Below are positions 8,063-14,481 of a stretch of 21,199 nt of DNA, in pieces. Below the pieces are notes generated by a model that searched no databases, was not told the origin of the DNA, and saw only the letters and a list, made by a program, of their open reading frames with translations. The stretch spans positions 1 through 21,199 of the forward strand of contig DAOUMU010000026.1 in assembly GCA_034409055.1 (NCBI GenBank). The letters are read 5' to 3'. The stretch is from DAOUMU01 sp034409055. Its GTDB lineage: Bacteria > Chloroflexota > Anaerolineae > 4572-78 > J111. Each line of letters begins with the position of its first letter. Position 1 is the first letter of the stretch. The position numbers were made by a program, and so were the translations under genes.

Positions 8063-8164
8063 CGTTCGTTCCCGTTCCTCCTCACTGTTTGATACCTGCC
8101 GCTGTTAACTCAAACTGCTGGCGTAGATAAAACATTCTTTAACTCCTGGTTTGCGCTGAGCTTC

Positions 8165-8193
8165 AGTATATCATATTTATATACCCCTGACAA
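8165..8193 (-). promoter_or_regulatory. Sigma-70-type promoter for the 374-aa gene
   Basis: Read on the minus strand, TTGTCA (8188-8193) and TATACT (8165-8170) are separated by 17 nt, each one mismatch from consensus. Transcription would start about 90-100 nt before the ATG at 8062. Confidence 0.55.
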
Positions 8194-8207
8194 CGAGCTA
8201 TGAACGT

Positions 8208-8328
8208 GTAACTACCTACCCTCCCGCAGGTTTGACCATTTTTAGAGGCTAAATATGGATAGTTGTCAGAGATTTTGTCTTGAAAAGGCCGTCAATTGTA
8301 ACCTGCAGGAGGGTGGCTTGGTAGTTAC
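8208..8328. repeat. 121-bp imperfect inverted repeat (MITE-like)
   Basis: The left arm starts GTAACTACCTACCCTCC (8208 onwards) with GCAGGTT. The right arm ends with AACCTGCAGGAGGG and GGTAGTTAC (to 8328). The arms pair over about 28 positions with small gaps. No ORF lies inside. It sits between the promoter of the leftward gene and the next repeat. Confidence 0.65.
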
Positions 8329-8339
8329 GTCGTTTGTAT

Positions 8340-8521
8340 GAAAAGTAACTTCCGCTTGATGTTGCTAGCCAGGTCGTAAACCCACAGGGCAAGTGACGTG
8401 AAACGTGAAGCGTAATGTCTTATCTACGGCTCACTTTTACGTCATTGGCCCTGTGGGTTTACGTTTTGCGTTTTACGTGGTTGGGTGCTTTATGAGGTTG
8501 CCTTACCGGAAGTTACTTTTC
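8340..8521. repeat. Nested double inverted repeat
   Basis: Outer arms GAAAAGTAACTTCCG (8340-8354) and CGGAAGTTACTTTTC (8507-8521) are a perfect 15-bp pair. Inner arms GTAAACCCACAGGGC (8376-8390) and GCCCTGTGGGTTTAC (8448-8462) are a second perfect 15-bp pair. The core carries GTGAAACGTGAAGCGTAA, the word family of the first repeat in the window. The stretch between the two neighbouring genes (8063-8549) is otherwise gene-free. Confidence 0.85.
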
Positions 8522-8549
8522 CATTGTCAATTCTGGTTCTATGAAGACG

Positions 8550-9824
8550 TCAGCTATGATGGACCGCTCTTCTTTGGTGGGCGGCGAACTCCGGTGCTTC
8601 TTTGATGGCCGTGCCCAGGATGCCCAGGGAACGCCACAGGGCGTTTAGCCCAACCCGTTTCAACTCGGCCGGGTGGCCGCCGACCGTAGGAAAGCCTTGT
8701 TCGTCGGGGGTCAGTTGCTCCCAGTTGCGGAACAGGTGCCCCCAATCGCTATCGAGCACGGTCTGCATCTTTTGCCTGGCCAGGAGCGGATACCAGAAGC
8801 TGTCGTGGTAGACCACACTGGCGATGTAAGACCACGGAGCCAGGACCGTCTTGAGCGACCATTCGAGCGGTTTCTTGAGGGGTCCCCAATAAATCTTGTG
8901 CTGCATGCGGGAGGCAAAAGTCATTTTCTGGAACGGACCGACAAAGTGCCAGTTGGCGGCGGCGGCCTCCGGATCGCCGACGATTTCAATCTCGCGGGGG
9001 TCACCGCAGCCAAGCCCCAGATCGTGAGCCAGGCGGATGTACTTAATCGACAGAGGGTCAAAGCCCATCATTTTGGCGGCCACCGCGTCAATGGCCACCT
9101 GGTCGGCGCTGGCCAGGATGACATTCTTCACGTGGGGGGTCATACAGCGGGGGCCGGGTCCATCGCCGGCGAAAGTCCCATCCATCACCGCGAACACGCC
9201 CCGGTGGATTTTCTTTTGAATCATGAGCAGATCGACCAGCGTTTCGTGAATGACCGGGTGGGTCCAGTGCCGCCGCTCATTGAGCAACCCGCCGAAAGCA
9301 TTTTTCATCGCGCCGGTGGTGGTGGTGAAGATGTGGGTTTTCACGGTCGGTAGATGGATGATGTTTTCACCGATAAACCGTTTAGGGATGTGGAACCCCT
9401 GGGGATAAACCTGGTTGAGGCACAAGAACTTGTCGGCCAGGTCCCCCACAGCGTCACGAACATGGATCCATTCTTCGCCTTCGTAAAGGTGGATATTGCG
9501 TAAGCCGTGCGCTTCGACGACGTTGACTTGCTTGTTTTCTCTTTCGCCCAGATAGGCATCGATGACCACGGTCCGATTGTGGCAGGCGTGGATTAAATCA
9601 GAGTCGTAACCGTCTTGTTTCATGGCTCGAATCACCCCCTCCAGTTGCCAGGGGGTGGTGGAGCTGCCGGGGAAGAAGAAGTGCCACGAGATGTTGACCT
9701 TCAAGGCCGTGTCAGCCTCCTTGGCCACGACCTCCTGGTAACCGGCCAGGTTCATCAGCCGGTGATAGTCAGCCAGCACCGTGCCGGGGGAGGTTTGTAA
9801 AACGGCTACTTTACTTGTACTCAT
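8550..9824 (-). CDS. DUF362 family protein
   Basis: This 424-aa protein carries the DUF362 signature: LPTVKTHIFTTTTGAMKN (158-175), MDGTFAGDGPGPR (214-226) and SADQVAIDAVAAKMMGFDP (239-257). Family members are often annotated as iron-sulfur or uncharacterised redox proteins; the biochemical role is unknown. Unlike some relatives, it has no CxxCxxC ferredoxin motif. No signal peptide is seen. The C-terminal 120 residues include a hydrophobic, aromatic-rich stretch around 320-345 but no clear membrane helix. A purine-rich AAAGGAAAA site precedes the ATG. It stands alone, with repeat-filled spacers on both sides, so it is probably monocistronic. Confidence 0.85.
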   Translation of the reverse strand: MSTSKVAVLQTSPGTVLADYHRLMNLAGYQEVVAKEADTALKVNISWHFFFPGSSTTPWQLEGVIRAMKQDGYDSDLIHACHNRTVVIDAYLGERENKQVNVVEAHGLRNIHLYEGEEWIHVRDAVGDLADKFLCLNQVYPQGFHIPKRFIGENIIHLPTVKTHIFTTTTGAMKNAFGGLLNERRHWTHPVIHETLVDLLMIQKKIHRGVFAVMDGTFAGDGPGPRCMTPHVKNVILASADQVAIDAVAAKMMGFDPLSIKYIRLAHDLGLGCGDPREIEIVGDPEAAAANWHFVGPFQKMTFASRMQHKIYWGPLKKPLEWSLKTVLAPWSYIASVVYHDSFWYPLLARQKMQTVLDSDWGHLFRNWEQLTPDEQGFPTVGGHPAELKRVGLNALWRSLGILGTAIKEAPEFAAHQRRAVHHS

Positions 9825-9864
9825 ATCTTTTCCTTTCTTTAGGAAATTGTAGCTACGGTTTGAT

Positions 9865-9996
9865 TACCCGACATTGGACATCAGAAACCAGGTTTTTCGC
9901 TTGCTAAGACATTTTTGGTGCTCTAGAATGCTCAAAAAGCAACGATTAGCTTGGTTCAGACGACAAAAAACCTGGTTTCTCTCCCCGTGTCGGGTA
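9865..9996. repeat. 132-bp inverted repeat flanked by short direct repeats (MITE-like)
   Basis: Terminal arms TACCCGACA (9865-9873) and TGTCGGGTA (9988-9996) pair perfectly. A second perfect pair lies inside: AGAAACCAGGTTTTT (9883-9897) with AAAAACCTGGTTTCT (9966-9980). AGCTACGGT occurs on both sides as a direct repeat (9851-9859 and 10001-10009), a few bases outside the arms. No coding sequence is seen. Confidence 0.75.
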
Positions 9997-10041
9997 GTGA
10001 AGCTACGGTCATCGTTTGGACCAGGGAAGTATAATAATGTA

Positions 10042-10143
10042 AAGCAAGTTGCCAACTTGCCGGGACGCAATTTAGCAAATTGCGCTACAATGTAGGGCAA
10101 GTTGCCAACTTGCCAGGACACAATTTAGCAAATTGCGCTACAA
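10042..10143. repeat. Two tandem 53-bp units, each with two hairpins
   Basis: GCAAGTTGCCAACTTGC begins at 10044 and again at 10097, a 53-bp period. Each copy also has CAATTTAGCAAATTG followed by CGCTACAA. Both words are palindromic, so each unit can form two small hairpins. The copies differ at only a few positions, so the duplication looks recent. Confidence 0.85.
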
Positions 10144-10219
10144 ATGGCCGAAACGATGGTCGGGTCAAAAATACGAAATGATATTATAGAGGCTGAAGGC
10201 AATGGTGGCAATATCAACT

Positions 10220-10605
10220 ATGGACTTTTTAGACGTAACCATCCGTCACCAATTAAAAAAGTTCGAGTTAAACATTTCTCTCCGAGCCGACCGGGAACTC
10301 CTGGCCCTTTTATCCGTTCCCGGTCGGGCAAAGAGTCCACTGCTGTATCCGACCGGAACAGGCCATTATGGTCCGGGCTGGCCGAGACGTGCGCCAGCGG
10401 ACCAATCTGGTCAAGGGACAAATTGTGTCGATTATGACCGACGGTCCTCGGTTTGATGTGCAACTTGGGTTAATAGAGGATCGGCTTTGCCCGGAGAGAG
10501 CCCATGATTTAACCGTAGCCTTGCCCTTATATGTTTACGAATCATTGGCTCCAGAGGTGGGTCAGGTCTGGCAGGTTTCGCTAAAGCAGAGTGCTATTCA
10601 CTTAA
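10220..10605 (+). pseudogene. Remnant of a molybdate-type ABC transporter ATPase
   Basis: The first about 42 codons (from ATG 10220) read like the N-terminus of a ModC-type ATPase: LDVTIRHQLKKFELNISLRA, then a degenerate Walker A, SVPGRAKSPLL in place of GxSGxGKSTLL. At about 10341 the frame changes by one. The sequence then continues as IRPEQAIMVRAGRDVRQRTN and ends VWQVSLKQSAIHL, which match the region before and inside the C-terminal TOBE domain. The signature motif, Walker B and most of the ATPase core (roughly 200 codons) are deleted. The end runs into an inverted-repeat element. The gene is non-functional as a transporter ATPase. The family is clear to me, but modC versus a related importer ATPase is not certain. 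Confidence 0.7.
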
Positions 10606-10717
10606 GAAGGTATCGGAAAACTCTTTTGCCTACCTATCCCTTGAGGTATACAAGAGAATGTCTTCTACATATAGCACCTGAGTCAACATAACTAAGGATT
10701 TTCCGATACCCTCTTAA
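10602..10717. mobile_element. 116-bp element with 19-bp terminal inverted repeats
   Basis: Left end TTAAGAAGGTATCGGAAAA (10602-10620) and right end TTTTCCGATACCCTCTTAA (10699-10717) pair with one mismatch. The centre has no gene. It follows directly after the SAIHL end of the ABC ATPase remnant and stops 8 bp before the rsfS stop codon. It looks like a MITE; a bidirectional terminator role is also possible. Confidence 0.7.
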
Positions 10718-10725
10718 TGGTGTCG

Positions 10726-11070
10726 TCATAACATGCGCACCACGATGGGCGCGTTTTGCCACAACTCCTCTAATTGGTAATAAGCCCGCTGCTCCGCGGA
10801 AAAGATGTGCACAATCACCGAGCCCAGGTCTAGCAGCACCCAGCCGGATTCAGGGGTACCTTCAACAATCGCAGACCTTGTGCCGGCTGTTTTGAGCTTT
10901 TCGAGCAGTTCGTCGCTGATGGCGTTAATTTGCCGGGGGGAAGCCCCATCACACAAAACATAATAATCTGCCAACAGGGTGACCGTGCGCATATCGAGCA
11001 TCAAAATATTGGATGCTTTTTTCCCGGCCACAATCTCTACCACGGCGTGGGCTAATTCGTTTGCTTTCAG
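10726..11070 (-). CDS. rsfS: Ribosomal silencing factor RsfS (Iojap/DUF143)
   Basis: The protein is 114 aa if it starts at the CTG at 11070, or 105 aa from GTG 11043. The core matches RsfS: LMLDMRTVTLLADYYVLCDG, then SPRQINAISDEL, then VEGTPESGWVLLDLGSVIVH, which includes the W-LLD-G-VVVHIF region. RsfS binds ribosomal protein uL14 and blocks 30S-50S joining when nutrients are scarce. The CTG start is preferred because GGAGGT lies 5 nt upstream (AGACG between) and the extra residues KANELAHAVVEI fit the first helix of the family. A stop lies two codons before the CTG, so no ATG/GTG alternative exists upstream. Bacterial rsfS often sits by nadD or replication genes; none is seen here. Confidence 0.92.
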   Translation of the reverse strand: MKANELAHAVVEIVAGKKASNILMLDMRTVTLLADYYVLCDGASPRQINAISDELLEKLKTAGTRSAIVEGTPESGWVLLDLGSVIVHIFSAEQRAYYQLEELWQNAPIVVRML

Positions 11071-11626
11071 CGTCTACCTCCAAGAATTAAGCAGTAGTTA
11101 CTTACATAAAAACGTAAACCCTGGCGCAGCCAAGCCGCAACCCAAAGTGTTAAACGTAGAGCGTGAAGCGGCGGAAAGCGTGGAACGTAAAAATCGTCTC
11201 CACACAATACGCAACACATCATTTGGTATGTGGGTTCACGTTTCACAGATCTGTCGGCCAACGTAAACATAATTACCGACCAGATTTCTTTCCAAAATGA
11301 ATCATGGACAGGGTAATTACTGTGAATGTTATCACAGATTGTACCAAACGCAAACCACAAAGACGAATGGACGAGCGTCCCTGGACCTTCGACCCCGTCG
11401 AAACCGGACGCCGGGGAGCAGGCAGCATCGACCCAATCGTCTTGCTGAATTGCACTTTGGTTATCTGTACGTTCTGTGGTACACTCATCCCAGGCTCAAC
11501 ATCTGAAAGACCAGTGGAGGAAAAGATTGGATGAAGATGCAATCCTCTAACTTCACCATCAGTAGTCAGTTCATAGAGTGGATACGGTCGAAAGACCATC
11601 ATCTCACATCCCCACTGGGAGGTTAC
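11071..11626. other. Gene-free spacer with GTGAAGCG-type repeat
   Basis: Words GCGTGAAGCGGCGG and GCGTGGAACGTAAA (about 11161-11191) face GGGTTCACGTTTCAC (11232-11246), an imperfect inverted repeat of the family seen at the window start. Further right, TTGGTT and TACACT (about 11458-11486, 17-nt spacer) form a weak candidate promoter for the membrane protein. A 76-codon ORF (11304-11534) has no recognisable features and is not called. Confidence 0.5.
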
Positions 11627-13249
11627 GTGCTTAACCGTACTGGTATCATCCGAACGCTCGCCATCTTACTGGTATTATCCTTTATGACCGCTACCCCGGT
11701 ATTTGCTCAGACGGCGGCGCCTGACGAGGGGACAGATTTTACCAACTTGCTCCCGGCGGCTCTGACGTTATTGCTGCCTGTTGGCCTGATTTTACTGATT
11801 AGCAGTGCTATGCCCGAAGAACAGGCCCCGGCGGTGGCCATTAATCTGCTGATGACCTGGAGTGTGGCGGCCCTGGCTTACTTTGGAGTGGGCTTTGCCT
11901 TTCACTTTGGCGGTATTGCCCAGGTCAGTCCCCGGCCGGATTTGAGCGGCCTGTATTGGGAGTGGTATCCCCTCGATCAATCGGTTGACGTTGAGATGGC
12001 CCGGTTGTGGGGCCTGGTGGCCCTGCGGGGGTGGGCCCTGTCCGGCGAGGCGGCGACACCGGGCGCTTTCCAACTTTTTTTAAATCACCTGTCGCTGGTT
12101 GGGGCGGCGGCCCTGATTCCGGTGGGCGCTTTGCCGCAGCGAGGCCGGGGCATGGCGGCTGTACTGGTTGGTTTGCTGACCGGCACGATCATCTATCCCC
12201 TGGTGGGTAATTGGCTGTGGGGCGGCGGTTGGCTGGCCAGTCTGGGGGCCAGTCTGGGCCTGGGCCACGGTCTGGTTGATTTTGGCGGGGCCAGCGTTAT
12301 CTTTTTGAGTGGTAGTATGGTCACCCTGGCTGCTCTAATTTTTCTCAAGCTAACCCCCGACCAGGCCAGCCAGGCTGAGCCGGTGGAAGTTGTCGTCACC
12401 ACCGGTCTGGAGAGCCACCTGACCGTTTATGAGGATGAGCCGGCCGACTTGGCTGAAGAAATGCTTGAGGCTACCCCTATGCCCTCCGCCTATCTACCTA
12501 TTTTAAGCATGTTGGGCACCGGGCTGATATTCCTGGGCTGGTTTGGGCTGGCCACCGGCGCGCACATCCCGACGGCCGTCAATTTTAACCCGGCCCAGGC
12601 GGCAATCAATGGCCTGTTGGCTGCTTTAGGAGCCGCTTTAACCGCAGCCGGCTATAGTTGGTTTACCACGCGCGAGTTTAACCCCTTGATGACCTCGCGC
12701 GGGCTGGTGGCCGGCCTGGTTGTGGCCATGGCCGGGGCGCCTTTTGTACCCATCTGGGTGGTGGTCATTACTGGCCTGGTTATGGGCCTCCTTCTACCCT
12801 CACTGGTCTACCTGTTCGACCGGGGTTTGCGCCTGGGCGATCAACTGGGTATGCTGGCCACCTATGGCGTCAGTGCCATCGTCAGCTTATTGTTGGTCTC
12901 CCTCTTTGCCGATGGTCGGGCCGGGCAGGGCTGGAATGGGATCGGCTTGACCGCTTATCACGATGTGGAGGGACAGGGGGTGTCGGGCCTGGTCGTGGGC
13001 CCCGGTTTTGCTACCGATTGGCCCGGTCAGTTCCAGGCCCAATTGCTGGGGGCGGGGGCGATGATCCTCTGGACCCTGGTCGTCAGTTTTCTACTGTTTC
13101 ACACGATCACCGTTGTAGCCAGGGCCTGGGCTCGCACCGGCCTGGAACTGGCCGCCCCCTCTCTGCCTGTACCGGCCTCACCGGGCGAGTCCAATCCGCC
13201 CGCTTCCTCTCTCCCGAACGAACAACAATACGAGGAAATAGAAACGTAG
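11627..13249 (+). CDS. Divergent Amt/Rh-family (ammonium transporter-like) membrane protein without the twin-histidine pair
   Basis: The protein is 540 aa from GTG 11627. It begins with a signal peptide (LAILLVLSFMTATPVFA, then QTA), as many AmtB proteins do. About ten hydrophobic segments follow. Amt landmarks are visible: YPLVGNWLWGGGWLASLGA (191-208) with the W of WGGG, LVDFGGASVIF (216-226) with the conserved D218, and GWFGL (304-308). Compared with E. coli AmtB, His168 aligns to Phe226 and His318 to Tyr413 (LATYGVSAIVS), so both pore histidines appear lost. An acidic linker of about 45 residues (about 244-288) separates the two halves. GTG 11627 is preferred because GGGAGGT precedes it and the signal peptide becomes N-terminal. 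ATG 11531 would add 32 non-hydrophobic residues. Ammonium conduction is doubtful; a sensor or altered channel is possible. It stops with TAG. Confidence 0.8.
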   Translation: MLNRTGIIRTLAILLVLSFMTATPVFAQTAAPDEGTDFTNLLPAALTLLLPVGLILLISSAMPEEQAPAVAINLLMTWSVAALAYFGVGFAFHFGGIAQVSPRPDLSGLYWEWYPLDQSVDVEMARLWGLVALRGWALSGEAATPGAFQLFLNHLSLVGAAALIPVGALPQRGRGMAAVLVGLLTGTIIYPLVGNWLWGGGWLASLGASLGLGHGLVDFGGASVIFLSGSMVTLAALIFLKLTPDQASQAEPVEVVVTTGLESHLTVYEDEPADLAEEMLEATPMPSAYLPILSMLGTGLIFLGWFGLATGAHIPTAVNFNPAQAAINGLLAALGAALTAAGYSWFTTREFNPLMTSRGLVAGLVVAMAGAPFVPIWVVVITGLVMGLLLPSLVYLFDRGLRLGDQLGMLATYGVSAIVSLLLVSLFADGRAGQGWNGIGLTAYHDVEGQGVSGLVVGPGFATDWPGQFQAQLLGAGAMILWTLVVSFLLFHTITVVARAWARTGLELAAPSLPVPASPGESNPPASSLPNEQQYEEIET

Positions 13250-13273
13250 CGCAGCCAAATTAAAACTTGTATA

Positions 13274-13406
13274 GGGATGCGCCAGCGGCAAGGCATAGGA
13301 ATACACCAGTGACAAGGCAGGGGGATGCGCCAGCGGCAAGGCATAGGGATGTGCTAGTGGCAAGGCATAGGGATGCGCCAGCGGCAAGGCATGGGGATGC
13401 CTTGCC
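13274..13406. repeat. Five tandem 24-bp repeats ending in a perfect hairpin
   Basis: Units start at 13274, 13298, 13322, 13346 and 13370. The consensus is close to GGGATGCGCCAGCGGCAAGG plus CATA. The last unit runs into GGCAAGGCAT-GGGG-ATGCCTTGCC (13383-13406), a perfect 10-bp stem. The CAT-GGGG-ATG loop is the same as in the 34-bp repeat before hsdR, so the two arrays belong to one hairpin family. The frame is open on the minus strand as an 8-residue repeat, but there is no start site, so it is treated as noncoding. Confidence 0.88.
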
Positions 13407-13468
13407 TACATTTTGTCCTGAGGCATTTACAGAGAAATAAATTTGGCTCTACGTGGATTCGAGGGATA

Positions 13469-13565
13469 AGACCTGACAGGTTTAGTAATCTGTCGCTATT
13501 TGTTGCCAATTTGCTACAATTTACCTGTATTATCTGGTAAATTTTCGCTAAAACCTGTCAGGTCT
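13469..13565. repeat. 97-bp inverted repeat with ACCTGACAGGTTT ends
   Basis: AGACCTGACAGGTTTAG (13469-13485) pairs with CTAAAACCTGTCAGGTCT (13548-13565), with one base of slippage. An inner hairpin AATTTACC/GGTAAATT lies at 13518-13525 and 13536-13543. Each arm start (ACCTGACAGGT) is itself nearly palindromic. It lies between convergent genes and may act as a terminator. Confidence 0.8.
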
Positions 13566-13602
13566 GGCTTTTTACCCCACAAATCCGCGTTGAACCATAA
13601 AT

Positions 13603-14199
13603 TTATGAGGAGCTTTTGAACAGGCCCCGGGCCAGGGGGATATATACTGGCCCGCCTGGCTTTAGCTCACTCTTGATTAAACTGATCTCGGTTATCTCCA
13701 GCCTGGCCAATTGGCCTACCTCAGGCTGTTCCCGTTCAAGAACCTGTCCCAGTTGTGTCAGATACCGTTGGGAAATACCTTTTTTCACCCGGCCCAGGGT
13801 CAGATGGGGCGAATAGGGCCGCGCTTCGGGCGTGAAGTCAATTACCTTGAGTTGTTGGCCCAGAGCCCGGTGTAATTTCACCAGCCAGGTCGTCTCCCCG
13901 GTAACCCCCACCCAGACAACACGGGGTCGCCGCATATCAGGAAAACAGCCCAATCCGGTTAGTTCAAGTGAAAAAGGTGGATAAGCCGGCGCGGTCGTCT
14001 GCAGTATCTCCGTTACTTTGGCCACGTCGTTTGGCGTTATGTTGCCCAAAAAATGAAGGGTCAGATGAATATTCTGCGGGGCGGTCCAACGCACGGTGTT
14101 AGCCGGGACAATGGTCCTCAACCGGCTCTGCAAATCGGTCAGGGCAATGCGTGCCTCGTCCGATAGTTCAATGGCAATGAATGAGCGAATAGTGGTCAT
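13603..14199 (-). CDS. thpR: RNA 2',3'-cyclic phosphodiesterase (2H family)
   Basis: This 198-aa protein opens 2',3'-cyclic phosphates on RNA; family members were first called 2'-5' RNA ligases. Both catalytic HxTx motifs are present: HLTL at 45-48 (NIHLTLHFLG) and HLTL at 132-135 (SPHLTLGRV). N-terminal RSFIAIEL and WVGV around 95 are also typical, and length fits the family. The start at 14199 (MTTIRSF) is chosen because family members begin there; 30 further upstream codons are open but do not look like protein. A TGGTATAAT element 12 nt upstream suggests a very short leader. The role in vivo is unclear in bacteria. Confidence 0.93.
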   Translation of the reverse strand: MTTIRSFIAIELSDEARIALTDLQSRLRTIVPANTVRWTAPQNIHLTLHFLGNITPNDVAKVTEILQTTAPAYPPFSLELTGLGCFPDMRRPRVVWVGVTGETTWLVKLHRALGQQLKVIDFTPEARPYSPHLTLGRVKKGISQRYLTQLGQVLEREQPEVGQLARLEITEISLIKSELKPGGPVYIPLARGLFKSSS

Positions 14200-14210
14200 A
14201 GTGGGCCTGA

Positions 14211-14219
14211 TTATACCAT
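14211..14219 (-). promoter_or_regulatory. Extended -10 promoter of thpR
   Basis: On the minus strand the sequence reads TGGTATAAT, a TGn extension plus a full -10 box. No good -35 is visible. The -10 box ends 11 nt before the ATG, so the mRNA would be nearly leaderless. Confidence 0.5.
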
Positions 14220-14364
14220 AAGAGGGGCGAAATGGGGAACCTCTGAATTGCTGAACAAGGATGAAAGCACTGCAGGCGTATAATGACATCAGACAGCCAT
14301 CTATTCCCCGATTATTTTCTTAAATTCCATAGGGAGAGGGTTAGGGTGAGGGGCTTATTTACCA

Positions 14365-14394
14365 TAGACATAGCCATCTGTAATAAAGTATAAT
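14365..14394 (+). promoter_or_regulatory. Promoter upstream of the propeller-ATPase gene
   Basis: TAGACA (14365-14370) and TATAAT (14389-14394) are spaced by 18 nt. Transcription near 14401 would give an 80-nt leader to ATG 14482. The preceding 14330-14354 carries a GGGAGAGGGTTAGGGTGAGG dispersed repeat. Confidence 0.55.
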
Positions 14395-14481
14395 GAATTT
14401 GCCGGGATGGTTCAGAAATGAGGTAACACTTTTACATCAATGATATTCGACAAAGAGGCCACGTAAAAAGGGGCCAACACG

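Noticed and set aside
11304..11534. 76-codon ORF overlapping ATG 11531 by ATGA
   Set aside because: No recognisable domain. The preferred membrane-protein start is 11627, so the overlap has no meaning.
13099..13387. Minus-strand ORFs with an 8-residue repeat (PLAHPYAL)
   Set aside because: They arise from the 24-bp tandem DNA repeat. No ribosome binding site or signal is seen.
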